Of a stretch of 64,000 nt of DNA, positions 36,513 to 48,465 are shown piece after piece (within the stretch, counting starts at the first letter, position 1; every line of letters starts with the position of its first letter). A program made the translations under genes and the position numbers. Source of the stretch: Fusarium oxysporum f. sp. lycopersici 4287 (lineage: Eukaryota > Ascomycota > Sordariomycetes > Hypocreales > Nectriaceae); the NCBI RefSeq assembly GCF_000149955.1, contig NC_030986.1, positions 2,911,732-2,975,731 on the forward strand. The letters run 5' to 3'. A model generated the notes under the pieces. That model made no database searches and was not told the origin of the DNA. It was given only the letters and a program-made list of their open reading frames with translations.

Positions 36513-37838
36513 ATGTCCGGGATTCTTGCTCAAGTTCCTGTGGTTAATAAACTACTGGGACTTGATGGTAACCGCCAAGCCATCAACATCCCCTCGGTTG
36601 AGATTCATCACATTGAGACAGACCCGAGCAAACGGGCAAGATGTCTGAAGCACCTCTTAAAAGCAAATCATGCTAACTACTCAATCGTCTACAACAACCT
36701 TCAATACGATAATCACAATGCTCATATCCTCAGCTCAGCATACCTCTTGGGAGCAAGTGTTCCTCAACTAAATGACATCTACGACAGTGAAATCCGCGAG
36801 CTGGAGGCATGGGTACCGTCGCCCGCTGAGATCGGAGACGATGACTGGCAAGAGCTTCGGGGCGATGCGAGGTACCAGCGGGCTTTTGTGGACTTCTTTG
36901 AAGACAAGCTCGTTATGCGATTCCATTATGACTGGCACCAAGAAATGGAGCATTACCTGTTCACTGGCGATGAGCCTCTCATCAATGGTCTGATCGGCGG
37001 TCGTATGTCTACAATTCCACATGAATAAAACATGCCGTTGCTAACACTCACAGTCGGACACCCGTTGATCCATCTAGGCTATGCCTTTGAGATGGATTGT
37101 AAGGAACTTGCCATGGAAGCCCTTGGACTTGCTTGTGTTCAGCATGACTTTCTCCATAAGTACCTCGACAACAAGTCGTACACCAGAAAGGCGCCTTTCA
37201 CCTCGGCCTCCCCAATGGATCTTCTCACCAAACTATCGAAGGACGATCGATTTGATGACGTCAGATCCGGCCGGTATGACCTGGAAGAGCTCTTCAGCAA
37301 GTATGAGGATATCATCCTGGAGTACTGGAACGCATGGGAAATCACGGATCCTGTGAAGCAGTTCGAACTGTCCCAAGAAGCTGCAGCTGCTTTGCTAGTT
37401 GCCACAGTCAAGCCAGGCACCCATGCATTCAACTTCATGCTCGTGCATATACTAACAACCAGTCATGCCGTCCGAGTTCTTCTTCCTTTCATTCCCGAGA
37501 AATATCATATTCCTCTTGTCCGGCAATGGTGGCTTCTGGCCTTGGGCATCTTTATCGTGAAACGCCGGCCACTCCCAGATCCGGATAACGTGGACAGCGA
37601 CACCAAACAACGAGGCTGGAATTACGTTGAGGACAAGGCAGTGAACTCTGACTGGGCTACAGATGCTCATTACGTCAAAGGTAAGGCCATTTCTCCAGTT
37701 GCTACATCCCCGTCCACTAACCCTGTGAAAGCAATCCGGGTGTTGAAGGAGGCTTCAAAGACATGGGGCGACGTTCACGATCGATACCTTCTGGCAGCCC
37801 TGACTTTCGTCGACAACTTCAAGGGGTGGACATACTGA
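36513..37838 (+). CDS. Questin oxidase-like protein (DUF4243)
   Basis: Exons 36513-37002, 37054-37680 and 37732-37838 join in phase to 407 residues. The ATG at 36513 gives a typical start. Conserved features include NHANYSIVYNNLQYDNHNAH near residue 52, the conserved HYDWHQEMEHYLFTGDEPL around 138, GHPLIHLGYAFE just after intron 1, and HAFNFMLVHILTTSHAVR. The family includes the Baeyer-Villiger-type questin oxidase of the geodin pathway, which cleaves an anthraquinone ring, but many members lie outside clusters. No polyketide synthase or tailoring gene is nearby, so the substrate is unknown and the role here may differ. It sits between the Ipa1-like gene (divergent) and RAD17 (same strand). 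Confidence 0.88.
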
Positions 37839-38303
37839 GATGGGAAGCGTGTAGTATAAGGATATGAATTGCCTGGAATGGGAATCTGGGAAAACGATGC
37901 AACAGCGCACCCTGGATACGGATCAGTTATATACTTTCTTGTAAAATCACCTTCAGATTGATAGCATTGCGAAATGACCACTACGGTGCAATGCGAAAAC
38001 GAGCTTATGGAACTGTCCCATCAAGAACATGCTGTGGCTAGTGATTCGTCTGTTAAAACAAATCCTCGATTTGGAAGTCTATTTAAGCAGGGGGTTAAAT
38101 GTACTGTAACGTGCTTCCGTGGGCCATACACTGTACTGCGGGTCTCAATTCACGATAACGCTCCATCAAAGCTATCAGATAGTCAACAGCATCATCACCA
38201 TCTCCCCACGGCATGCGAAAATCTCCAACACGCACCCCCCAACTCGATCGCGTACCCATTCAGAACGTTATGCTGTTGCTGCAAATGCACAATCAGGATC
38301 ATC

Positions 38304-40874
38304 ATGAGTCAAGTGGTTGAGCCAAGAGCTCAGTCTCCGGAGGCCTCAGGGCCCAATGAAGAGGGTTAGCCCACTCGTTGACAAATCGGGAATATAGACA
38401 GTTCATGCTCCTCTACGAAAAGCCGCGTCACTACAGCTTCACCGAGCCCGACAAAACCTAAGATCGTTGACAACAAGCCAACCAAGAATGGTTCACTTCG
38501 GCTACCTCGTCGAGCGCAAGCGAAGAGCAATAGCACGAGTCCAAGCGCGAAGCGTACCAAGGATGTTGGCAAAGCAGCAGATACGGGAAAGACAGCTGAT
38601 TTGAAGACGCTCTTTTCGAACCAGGCACAAAGGGCTGCGCGGTCGAGTGCTGGAGATAGGCGATCCGTTCCTCATGAAGATATCATCAGTGATCCTATCT
38701 CAGAGGATGATGAGATTTCGGAACATAAGGCAAGCTCTGCAAGCTTAGTTGGGCAGCACGCTAAGAAGAGATTGCGAAACGACTCGCAATCGTCGTTGTC
38801 TAGTGCACCCAGCGCCAGCCAAAAGTTCATCAAACCACCTAAGCCAGTACCTATAGCTAGGCCAAATGACGACGCACGCCCTTGGTCAGAACGATTTGGA
38901 CCTCGAAATCTGGAGGAATTAGCAGTTCACAAGAAAAAAGTCTCCGATGTGAGGCGGTGGTTGGAGGATGTGATAGCTGGGCGCATGCGCCAGCGTCTGC
39001 TTATTCTCAAAGGCACTGCTGGGTCCGGAAAGACAACGACTATGCGACTTCTGGCAAACGACATGGGTAGTGAGCTTCTTGAATGGCGAAATCCTGCAGG
39101 AAGCTCTGGACTGGGTTTCGTTTCAGCATCTGCGCAATTTCAAGAGTTTCTTGGGCGTGGTGGTAAATTTGGAGCATTAGAGACCGATACTTCAGTGTCA
39201 TCGACCCAGAACAGCTCTCAGACCACCCGAAAGGATGATTCGAAACGAGTTATCCTCATCGAGGAGTTTCCTAACACATTTTCAAGATCTTCAACGGCGT
39301 TAACATCGTTTCGGAACACCGTTTTACAGTACCTTGCTAATAGTACACCCTCTTTATCCATGTTTGCGAAGCCCTCGCAGCATGAGCCCATAACGCCAGT
39401 GGTCATGATCATTTCAGAAACTCATCTGACTACAACTTCTGCATCGGCGGACAGTTTTACTGCCCATCGACTTTTGGGGCCGGAAATCTTGCAACATCCA
39501 GGGGTTGGTATGATTGAGTTCAATGCCATCGCCCCGTCGTTACTCCTGAAGGCACTCGAGCTCGTTGTTCAGAAAGAGGCCAGAAAATCTGGTCGCAGGA
39601 AAACACCAGGCCCTCAAGTTCTAAAACGCCTTGGTGAAATTGGAGACATCAGAAACGCCGTGTCATCTCTCGAGTTCCTGTGTCTGAAAGGTGACCAGCA
39701 AGGAGATTGGGGCAACAAAGTCGTGCTCACAAAGCAGACCAAGGGCGCGAAAGATGCTATCAAGCTCACACAAGGCGAAGAGGAGAGTCTGGAACAAGTA
39801 TCTCAACGTGAAGCGAGTCTAGGTATTTTCCATGCTGTTGGAAAGGTTGTCTACAACAAACGAGACGAACTTCCTCCACGAGGAGGTGACAATGTCGAGA
39901 ATCTTCCAAGCTTCCTTTCGCATTTCTCGAGACCGAAACGCTCACAAGTGTCTGTTGACACGCTCATCGATGAGACGGGCACAGATACACATACTTTTGT
40001 TTCGGCATTACATGAAAACTACGTTCTATCCTGTGAGAGCACAGATCCTATGGACTTGTCAACACCAATGGACTACGTTAATGACTGTATCGAGTATCTG
40101 TCACAAGCAGATCTCCTCTCACCATCAAGAGATATCTTCTTCGGCAGGGGTAGAGGTGGCTTTTCAGGCCCAGACTCTGGCAGCCATGTGCTACGACAGG
40201 ACGAAATAACTTTCCAGGTAGCTGTCAGGGGCATGTTATTCTCACTTCCTAACCCTGTTAAGCGCAAATCATCAACCATGTCCAAGGGCAGCGACGCCTT
40301 CAAGATGTTCTACCCAACGAGTCTGAAACTCTGGCGAGCCAAGGAAGAGTTAGAAGGGTTTGTGGATATGTGGTCTACAAAACTACTTAAAGGCGATGAC
40401 GGAGCAACGAAAAATCTCACCGATGGAGCCACAGCGTTTCGTCGTCCTCAGCAATCCTCTAGCGAGACTTCCTGGATGCAGCGTAAGCAACTAAATCGTC
40501 AAGCTATGGTAAAGCAGCAGCAGCAGCAGCAAGGAGACGATCCTGATAGTCCACCGCTTCTCTCACTTGGCAGCGCAGCCCGGCGCGAGATGCTCCTTGA
40601 GCGTCTCCCATATATGGCGCACATAGCTCGTGCTCGAAAGACACCAAGCTTCCGTTTGCGCGAACTTGAGAAGGTGGTTGCATTTAAAGGCATTAATGCT
40701 GCCGATGAAGAGTCTGACGCAGATGACGACATGCAGCCGGGAGAAGCTTGGGCAACAGATAAGCCATCAGAGGAAATGAGTCCCCGGAAGAGAAGTGCGG
40801 GTATAAAGGAAGGAAATGTGTCGGGGCTTCTCGCTCAGAAATTGGTGCTGAGTGATGATGATATTGAGGATTAA
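38304..40874 (+). CDS. RAD17: RAD17/RAD24 checkpoint clamp loader
   Basis: The long exon (38398-40874) encodes nearly the whole protein, about 845 residues with the proposed first exon. RPWSERFGPRNLEELAVHKKK precedes the Walker A loop GTAGSGKTTT (about residues 226-235), and RVILIEEFPNTF is the expected Walker B region. It loads the 9-1-1 clamp on damaged DNA to start checkpoint signalling, with Rfc2-5. The 5' end is uncertain: I place the ATG at 38304 and exon 1 at 38304-38364, but that needs a 33-nt intron (GTTAGC to TATAG), shorter than normal here; the frame before 38398 is closed by TAG. A six-residue Gln run (CAG repeats, ~40514-40531) and a Ser/acid-rich tail (EESDADDD, LSDDDIED) are present. 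It converges with the ATIC gene. Confidence 0.88.
40514..40531 (+). repeat. CAG repeat in RAD17 coding sequence
   Basis: About six CAG/CAA codons in a row encode a short polyglutamine run between the ATPase-containing part and the C-terminal part of RAD17. The site is likely to vary in length between strains. Confidence 0.85.
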
Positions 40875-41276
40875 GGGCATAAATGGTTAATACGGAATGG
40901 GTGCATGGAAGCAATGCGATTTGAGGTTCATCTGGTTTTTATTTGCGCTTGGTGTCAAGATCATGACAACAATGAAACGGAGCAAAGGGGATAGATAATT
41001 TGGGCTGGGTTCACGGTCTCGCGTAAACCGACTTTTGAGCGAGAGGGGAGAAATGGACAGGGACGGAAAGCTTTTACAAATGGTTTAAATCATCATCACG
41101 TTGAAGTGAGCGTCTGGGCGCGGCGTTAAGTCTATCATATATACAATATCGCAATCGTACAGATCACAATCTCTGGGAATCCTTCTTTTCCAGGCCAAAA
41201 CTTTCAGCCCTTTTTTACTTTTCCAATTCCATTTCCATATCAAATTGCAAAAAAAAAACTTTGGATGAGGTATCAC

Positions 41277-43169
41277 TTAGTGGTGGAACAGACGAATGTT
41301 CTGCTCAACAAAGGTAATGCCCAGCTTCTCAGCGGTATCGAATACGGCGGCATCATTTTGGCTACCGCCAGGAGCGGCAACATACTTGGCCCCTGACTGA
41401 GCAACGCGGAAGACGTTGTCAATGAAGGGGAACTATCATGCATGTTAGTAAAATTCAATTGGGTAATGGATATACTACTTACGAAAGCGTCGCTGGAAAC
41501 GCAAACATCCTTAAGCTGCTTCATCCAAGCCTCACGTTCCTCAGGGGTGAAGGCAGCTGGGACCTCCTCGAAGACACCCTCAAAAGCTTCGCGCTCAGGA
41601 CCGTCCTTAGGGAGCTGGCCACTGACGAGCAGGTCGATGGCGTTGCTCTTGTCAGGTCGCTTGGTACCCTTCTTCCACTTGATGCCGAGAACACGCTCAT
41701 GGAAGCGCATCCACCAGTTGTCGGCCTTATCACCGGCAAGTCGAGTGCAATGAATTCGGGACTGTTGGCCAGCACCGAGACCAACAACCTGGCCATTGTA
41801 TGCGTAGCACACCGAGTTGCTTTGGGTGTACTTAAGAGTAATGGTGGCAATGGTCAGATCGCGAGCGGCGCTCTCTGGGAGAGAAGCAGTGTCCTTCGGA
41901 GTGATGATTGTGCTGAAGTGCTTGGGGGTGATCTCGACATCGTTGCGGTGCTGCTGGAGGTTGATGCCGTAGACGGTGCGGGTCTCGGTAGCAGGAGGGT
42001 TGTATTCGGGGTCGATTTGAAGAACAAGGTATCGGCCACCCTTCTTCTTCTTGAGGATCTCAAGAGCGGCATCCTCGTAGCCAGGAGCAATAACACCATC
42101 GGAGACCTCCTTGGAGATGATACGCGCAGTAGGAACGTCAACAACATCGCTGAGAGCGATCATATCGCCAAAGCTGCTCATGCGATCGGCTCCCCGGGCA
42201 CGAGCATAGGCCTGAGCGAGGCTAGACTCATCAATACCCTCGATGTCATGGACAAAGTAGACCTTCTTCTCGTCCTCGGTAAGGGGCAGGCCGATGGCAG
42301 CACCAGCGGGAGAGACGTGCTTGAAGCTGGCAGCAGCAGGCTTGCCAAGAGCCTTCTTGAGTTCCTTGACCAGAGGCCAGGCGTTAAGGGAGTCGAGGAG
42401 GTTGATATAGCCGGGTGAGCCGCACAGAACCTTGAAGGGCAGGTTGCCCTCGGAAACATAGGCGGCTGCAGGCTTCTGGTGAGGGTTGGCGCCATATCGA
42501 AGGGCGCTGTACTGTTCGCCGTTGCCGGCGTACTCCTTGCGGAAGAACTGGGAGATAGCAGCATCGTAGTCGGCAGTATGCTCAAAAGCCTTGAGGGCAT
42601 AGCGGTTACGGCTGGCCTCAGTGATCTCGCCCTTCTCGAGCTCCTTGAGGAAGCCAGCGTAGTCGTTAGGGTCGCTGAGGATAGTGACGCGCTTGTGGTT
42701 CTTGGCGGCAGCACGGATAAGAGTAACACCACCAATGTCAATCTCCTCAACGGCCTCAGGGATGCTGACGTTGATCTTGGCGACGGTATCCTTGAAGGGG
42801 TAGAGGTTGCAGATGACATAATCGACCTTGTTGATGTTCTGCTCGGCGAGGTCCTTCTCGTCGGAGGCGAGATCACGGGCCAGGATGCCTGCATGGACGG
42901 CAGGGTGAAGCGTCTTGACGCGACCGGCAAGCATCTCGGGGGCCTTGGTGATGGCAGAGACGTCCCTGCAGAAGTCATTTAGCTCTAGTATCAAGCAATT
43001 GAGCGCTTGTATTGACTCACTCGACAGGGAATCCCGACTCTCGGATCATCTTGGAGGTGCCTCCAGAAGCGAGAATTCGAACATTCTGTTGGACAAGGCC
43101 CTTAGCCAGGTCCAGAAGACCGGTCTTGTCGTAGACTGAGACGATGGCGATCTTCTGCTGGGAGGACAT
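41277..43169 (-). CDS. ADE17: Bifunctional purine enzyme, AICAR transformylase/IMP cyclohydrolase
   Basis: Exons 43169-43021, 42965-41483 and 41432-41277 join in phase to 595 residues, the usual length for ATIC (about 590). The N-terminal MGS-like domain does the IMP cyclohydrolase step ([33 protein letters not shown]); the C-terminal domain transfers the formyl group from 10-formyl-THF to AICAR and carries the catalytic Lys-His pair in [10 protein letters not shown]. These are the last two steps of IMP synthesis, in the cytosol. Yeast has two copies (ADE16/ADE17). The start at 43169 ([15 protein letters not shown]) matches the family, but the frame stays open to an ATG at 43286, adding 39 residues. 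Introns are 55 and 50 nt. The codon bias is strong, which gives long open antisense frames. Confidence 0.97.
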
Positions 43170-43738
43170 CTTGGAAGCTAGAAAAGAGAACCTTTTGGGA
43201 GAGAAAACGGGGAGAAGACGAAAGACAGAAGGGGACGACGAAGAAGAAAAATAAGAAAAGATGTAAGTGGGAAGAGGGCGTCTCATTCAGGTTTGGATTG
43301 GGCTCTCGGGCGAGTAAGGAAAGGCCAAAAGGAAAAAAGTTTGGCGGGGTAGTAGCGATTGCGGAAGAGCAATGGAGGGGGCGGGGCAGTCGCAGAAAAA
43401 ACAGCAACAAGCGTGGGCCGTGTTGCTGTGAATTGCTACAATTATAAATATTTTGCAGGGGAATCAGCCTTAAATACTTGGTCAAAGCTTGAGATATGAC
43501 GAACAAATGCGGAGGTTGAAGGTCGTCCGTAGTGGAATTATTTGGAGGGATGCGAGCTCTTTTATCAGTAATGACAATAGCTATAAATTGAGTTTAAGCC
43601 TAGGAAGCCTGAAAAGATTGGAGCTTAAGCTTTTTACCATGATGTCGTGGGAAAACTCCGTCATCGCACGAGCGGCAAAAAGGAACTTGGCTCACTTGAT
43701 AGATAGGAACAATAACCAATATATAAAAAAGAAGAACT

Positions 43739-43837
43739 GATGAGACTGGGACTCGAACCCAGGAGGATTGCTCCACCAGGAAATTGGTGTTAAGGTTAAC
43801 CTTAACCTGGCGCCATAACCAACTCGGCCATCTCACC
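43739..43837 (-). tRNA. tRNA-Leu(AAG) with 18-nt intron
   Basis: Read on the minus strand from 43837, the 99-nt gene folds as a type II tRNA. The acceptor stem GGTGAGA pairs with TCTCATC (one G-U), followed by a D arm with GAGTTGGTTA, an anticodon stem CCAGG/CCTGG, a long variable arm (TGGAG to CTCC) and a T arm CTGGG-TTCGAGT-CCCAG. The anticodon AAG (43803-43801) sits behind T-T; an intron of 18 nt follows base 37 (43799-43782), at the canonical place. Leu(AAG) with the long variable arm fits. A strongly AT-rich tract begins right after its 5' end. Confidence 0.93.
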
Positions 43838-43844
43838 GATGCTA

Positions 43845-44180
43845 TATTATTTAAAGACTTCTTATTTAGATGACCGCCTATATACTTCTTTTCAATTTCT
43901 ATCCATGTAAGAAACCACTTATTTAATTAATTTATTATTAAATTTTAAATTTAAATTATAAGTTATTTACTTTATATAATATACCTTTAATAAAGATTTT
44001 ATAATAAGCCTTTTTATTACTTATATATAAATAAGGGCTTTCTTTTTATATTTAGAATCTCTTTACTAATAAGTGCTATACCTAGTCGCTGAATTAATTA
44101 TTTTAGTAGTTATATGATGTGTTGCCGCTGGCTTCTAATTTGTTTACAAATTACATATCTATAGTAAAGTTTATAAAGCG
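43845..44180. other. AT-rich, RIP-like tract next to tRNA
   Basis: About 330 bases are very AT-rich (long A/T-only runs such as TTAAATTTTAAATTTAAATT) with many TpA steps. No frame survives. Position beside a tRNA gene and composition suggest a decayed transposable element, but no terminal repeat or coding remnant can be seen. Confidence 0.5.
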
Positions 44181-44450
44181 GAATTAACCATTCAGCGAAT
44201 CTCTGACAATAATTCCAAAGCCCAAATAAACGCGGAGCTATTCAGGTATATTGTGATAGAATTGAATGAGCCATCCAGGAGTTTACAAACACATAAAAAG
44301 CACACACGCTTGAACCCTCTCGCAGAACCTCCATTGCTGCAGCCTGCTTACACCAACCGACCTACCTACGCAATCACCTTTCATACCACCCCGCCTCGCT
44401 ATCACTCACCCACCATTTACACAACCACTAAAACACAAGACATTGTCACC

Positions 44451-45411
44451 ATGCCTCGCAAGACGCTTCGTATACTATGCTTTGGAGACTCCCTAACCTC
44501 GGGATATTTCTGCCATGGCATGGACTCACATCCATACGCTCTCAAGCTGGAAGACCGGCTCACCGGGACGTTTCCCGAAGTGGACTTTGAGATCGTGCTG
44601 AATGCTGTGCCAGGCGATGTTGCTTCTTTCAAGCGCTTCAAAGATAGAATGGATGCTGCTTGTATGTGAATCCCATTATATGGTGTTCATTCAAGTCTTC
44701 TGTGGCGTTAACCGGTTAACAAGGAGGTATAGGGGAGGATAAATCTTACGACTGGACAATTATCCTCGGCGGTACGAAGTGAGTTATACAAACCCCTTCT
44801 GCCAGATACAAATATGCTGATATGCGCCTATAGCGATATAGCGTACGGTGTCCCGCCTGAAAATATCTTTTCCGCCCTTAAGGATATATACGATGTCCCT
44901 CTGAGCCGAGAATCCAAGGTCCTCGCTCTAACGGTCCCTGAGTGCCAGTCAAAAGGCAAGAGAGGCACGTCGTCAAGAAACGAGCTCAACCAGAGCATCC
45001 TCAAGAACAAGGACACGGGATAGTAAGTTTAACGACGTTACAAAAGTTTTTACATGGTTTTTTAAACTATTAAATGGCTGTCTATGCTGTCAGTTGATGC
45101 TGACTTTTGACAGTTACGCCTTTGACCTTCATTCCAAGATACCCTACCATTCGCTCTCAGAACGGGATCGCGAAAGGTACTGGGATGACGGTCTCCATCT
45201 TCGAGACGAGGGCTACGACTGGATGGGTAATCACATCGCCGACGCCCTCATAGACATCCTCTGGAGCGAAGGCACATTTGAAGAGCCCCCCAACTCCAAA
45301 CCCTCAGAAGTCTTGGCACTGGAGGATGAACTCCAGTTCGATGAAGAGGATGGCAACCCTCGGAATATCAATGAAGGATACGTGGTGGTCCGCAAGAAAG
45401 ACTTGGACTAA
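44451..45411 (+). CDS. SGNH/GDSL-like hydrolase
   Basis: Exons 44451-44661, 44733-44778, 44834-45022 and 45114-45411 join in phase to 247 residues. All key SGNH blocks are visible: GDSLTSGY near residue 13 (nucleophile Ser), NAVPGD (block II Gly), GGTND (block III Asn, split by intron 2) and DDGLHLRDEGY (Asp and His of the catalytic triad). No signal peptide precedes block I, so the enzyme is probably intracellular, in contrast to secreted esterases of the fold. The substrate cannot be read from sequence; esters of small acids or lipids are typical. Its 3' end faces CSN4 with about 130 bases between. Confidence 0.92.
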
Positions 45412-45543
45412 AGCTTTTGGCTTATTAAAATTGCCAGTCTAGAACCAAAGGGATTCATATGCTATGCATTGGACATAAACAGCCCTTGGTCATCCCAACC
45501 CCTAAACGCCATATCCACTACAAGGTTCTAATCCGTCCCTTTC

Positions 45544-46869
45544 TCATACAACAAGGGTTGCGGCAACAAATTCCTATTAAATAGAGTCAGTACGAGATTA
45601 ACCAAAGCCATGATCAATAACTGGAGCACTTACGGGAAACTCCTTTTGCAGCGCGTTGGTGACATTCTCCACCTCCTCAGCCAAACTCTCAACGTTAGCA
45701 TCCCAATTTCGCATTTCCTTGCCAACAATAATTTCTGCTCGCCCACTCCCCTTCTCTCCCGATGCCTCGCCACCCTCAAAGTACACAATGCCATCAATCT
45801 GATCCATGCGTCCTACTAAACGGCCCTGCTCAATCATGCGTGCAGTGGTCTCTTCAGCCTTATCAGCATCCAGGCCCAATAGTGTTCCCAGGGCCTCGAA
45901 TCTAATATTGCTGTAAAGCCTGGATGCGCCGAGAAGATTGTGCTCGACGACAGCCTTGGCAAGTACCGTGGAGCCATCTGATGTAGTTGCCAGCTGATGT
46001 GGCTGGAGCCCCTCTGCAAACTTGTCAACCTCCTCAGGTGACAACAGCCGGTCAAGGAACATCTTTTCCAGGATACCAAATTCCTCAAGTTGCGATGAAC
46101 GTTCATCTTTGTAGAGGCGACTCAATGTCCGGTTTCTCATGGGACCAGCGGGCGCCAGAACAGCACATTTCACCGCCATGCTGAGCGTATGTAGGCGTTC
46201 CTCCTCGTCGATCGCAGGCGAGAAGCTGATCTCGTGATATCGTTGAGATGCGGATAAAAAGTCGCGCTGAGCGTCCAGAATACGGGCCTGTGAGAGCTTG
46301 AAGTGCAAGTTTAGTTCTTGATCAGATACGGTATGCATGATGTTCTTGAGCTTGTTGATATACATCTCGGCGGCCGTAGAGTCGTCGACTTCGAGGTAGT
46401 TTCGAACAATGCGAATCCATGTGCGAGCTTTCTCCTCATCGGTGATCTTGCGCTGAGAACTATCAAGGGGAATATCGGCCAGAGTCTTTGCAGCATCAAG
46501 GAAGTCACCGTTGCTTTCGTGGGCCGTTGCAATGAGCTCACGGATAGTGGCGATAGCATCAACGAAGGAAGAAGATGATGGCTGAGCCGCGATGGTGTTT
46601 AGCGTACGATTCCCGACCTCGATCCACATATCCTCGTTCTTTAGTTCTCGGAGTGTCGCAATAAAAGACGCGAGGACGGTTCGCGTAGCCACGACGCCGA
46701 GCGCCTGGTTAAAGAAGGAGTCGATGATAGCATTTAGGTCGTCGGTAGCGGTGGACGGGGATGAAATGTTCTTAATTTCGGAGAGCAGTTGCTCGTAGAG
46801 AGGTCCCTTCTCTCCAGAATAAGACTCGGCGTTCGAGATCGCCTCCGCGACTTTGGAATTTGGTGCCAT
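45544..46869 (-). CDS. CSN4: COP9 signalosome subunit 4
   Basis: Exons 46869-45634 and 45573-45544 give 421 residues; the second exon encodes only the last nine. Without the 60-nt intron the frame would end nine or so residues later at another stop (45598), so the C-terminus needs RNA evidence. The helical-repeat N-terminus leads into a PCI domain (about residues 270-360: VVEHNLLGASRLYSNIRFEA, then LLGLDADKAEETTARMIEQG, VGRMDQIDGIVYFE), as in CSN4/Rpn5-type proteins. The COP9 complex removes Nedd8 from cullins and so controls SCF ligases; in Aspergillus and Fusarium it also governs development and secondary metabolism. The start MAPNSKVAEAI is the first in-frame ATG. Confidence 0.92.
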
Positions 46870-47556
46870 GGTCGTCGGTTGGTAGGAATCTGTTAGACTC
46901 AAAGATGATGGACTGAGGTGGAGGTATAGCTGCCTGGGGGTAAAGTTGAGGCTCACAGGCGCCAGTGTGGAGGGCAAGCAGGGGTCAGCTCTAGCGGGGT
47001 AGGTTGCCGGATTAGCGCGATCTGGCTGAGGCAGCTATTAAAGCTGGACTTTTAATAAGTACTCATACCGTCCATCTTGATGACAAAAGTTGTAATTGAC
47101 AAGACGCTTAACTCATAAGTAAGCTTACAAGACGTGCTAATCAAACCTGCTTAAGAATACCGGGGTGCCACGACGACCACTACGTAATGTTACCTTGGCT
47201 TCAAAAATGACTGGAAATCTCTCTTAATGGCCGAATCAATCGCAATTTGATTGTTGAAATCATCTAAAGTTTTAGCGCGACGATATAAGTTTTGGTTAAA
47301 CTTCTTTATGACGGCATAGAGTCTATGGTATGACATTGAGGAGAATTTGCATCAAAATATTCCCAACCTACAAGTAGGACAGATTCACCTCTATCATATT
47401 GGTTTTCATGTATCCATGTCTACTCATGCTTCCTAAAAACCCAAGGTTCCAGCCTATAACGACTGCAATGCTAAAACAATGAATCCCGATATGCAAAATT
47501 ATCGAGCATCTCTCACGCCCAACGCCAAACCAACTAACCGACAGAAGAATCATCGT
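46870..47556. other. Intergenic, nothing coding seen
   Basis: The left part is the promoter and leader of CSN4 (minus strand); the right part is the 3' flank of the peroxisomal membrane protein gene. No open frame of interest is found. Confidence 0.6.
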
Positions 47557-48465
47557 CTATTTGTTATGCCAAAGCAAAGTCCGGAGCGAGTCAAAGTCAT
47601 TGCAGTCCTTATAAATGTACGTCATACTGCTTCTCAAGCTCGACTGCAGCTCCTCGGGGTGGTATCGGAAGATCAACATCACCATAGCCCACGAGAGCGA
47701 CGCGAACGCAGGCCAGGCATATTGATTAATGATTCCATGGAGAGGTTCGGACGACACGAATGGGAATCCGTGGCCTGGCTTCACAGCGATACGGGCGAGT
47801 GCGAGCATCACTCGCGCAAAGACGTAGATGACGATCTGCTGGTTGACCGATGAGATCTTCCCCGTACGCTTGGAACGACCGCCGAAGACGAAATATCCGC
47901 CCACAAGACCACCAACGAAGGAGTCGTATGTTCCTATTCATAGTCAGAATTCTGTGTAACATGCTCAGGTTAAGTTTCGGCGACGATGACGTACCCTCCT
48001 TTCCAGGCTCTGCGCCCAAGTATTTGAGCGCAAGCATGGTCAGCTTATAAATAAGGGCAAAGCGCGCCAAATTGGTTGCATGATGTCTTGTCGCTCGAAG
48101 GACTAGGTTTACTTTCTGTGGGAATCTGTTGTTGCACGTCAGCGTTGTTGCCGGTTGGGTGTCATGACAGGTCGAACGTACGTTCCAGAGCGGAAGAGAA
48201 ACACCATCCTGTTCATGTTTGTCAGTATTGAGGTTGCCAAGAGAGTACATGTGACTTACACCAGCGCATGCGGAAACCGCACCTTGGTTCCGTAGATAAT
48301 ACCATTGCGCGCCGTCTTGACTAAGGACAAGAGATCATGGTATCGCGGGTCCTTGACAATCTCCTCCAACGTGTTCTACCCAAAACCCGTCAGCGCAAAC
48401 TCTATCGTGTCGCAAGTCGATAAGAGCGGTACCTTTAGCACTTCCAGCGAAGATGACATGGCCAT
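47557..48465 (-). CDS. PXMP4: Peroxisomal membrane protein, PMP24/PXMP4 type
   Basis: Five exons (48465-48433, 48375-48260, 48208-48182, 48125-47995, 47933-47557) join in phase to 227 residues. Family signatures are TARNGIIYGTKVRFPHALVM and VFLFRSGTF followed by LRATRHHATNLARFALIYK, then GGLVGGYFVFGG and NQQIVIYVFARV. The fold belongs to the Tim17/Tim22/Pmp24 group of integral membrane proteins with about four hydrophobic segments; PMP24 lies in the peroxisomal membrane, and its Aspergillus/Penicillium relatives affect peroxisome number and permeability. Exons of 33 and 27 nt are very short but each splice keeps the frame and the family sequence, which makes the model safe. Confidence 0.92.

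Noticed and set aside
7472..37838. A secondary-metabolite gene cluster (two Zn2Cys6 regulators plus a questin oxidase)
   Set aside because: No polyketide, peptide or terpene synthase and no tailoring set; the regulators and oxidase are more than 20 kb apart with core genes between.
41438..42418. 326-codon open frame opposite the ATIC gene
   Set aside because: It mirrors the strongly biased codons of ATIC on the other strand and shows no domain; the ATIC reading is certain. The same applies to the frames at 42178-42978 and 42479-42982.
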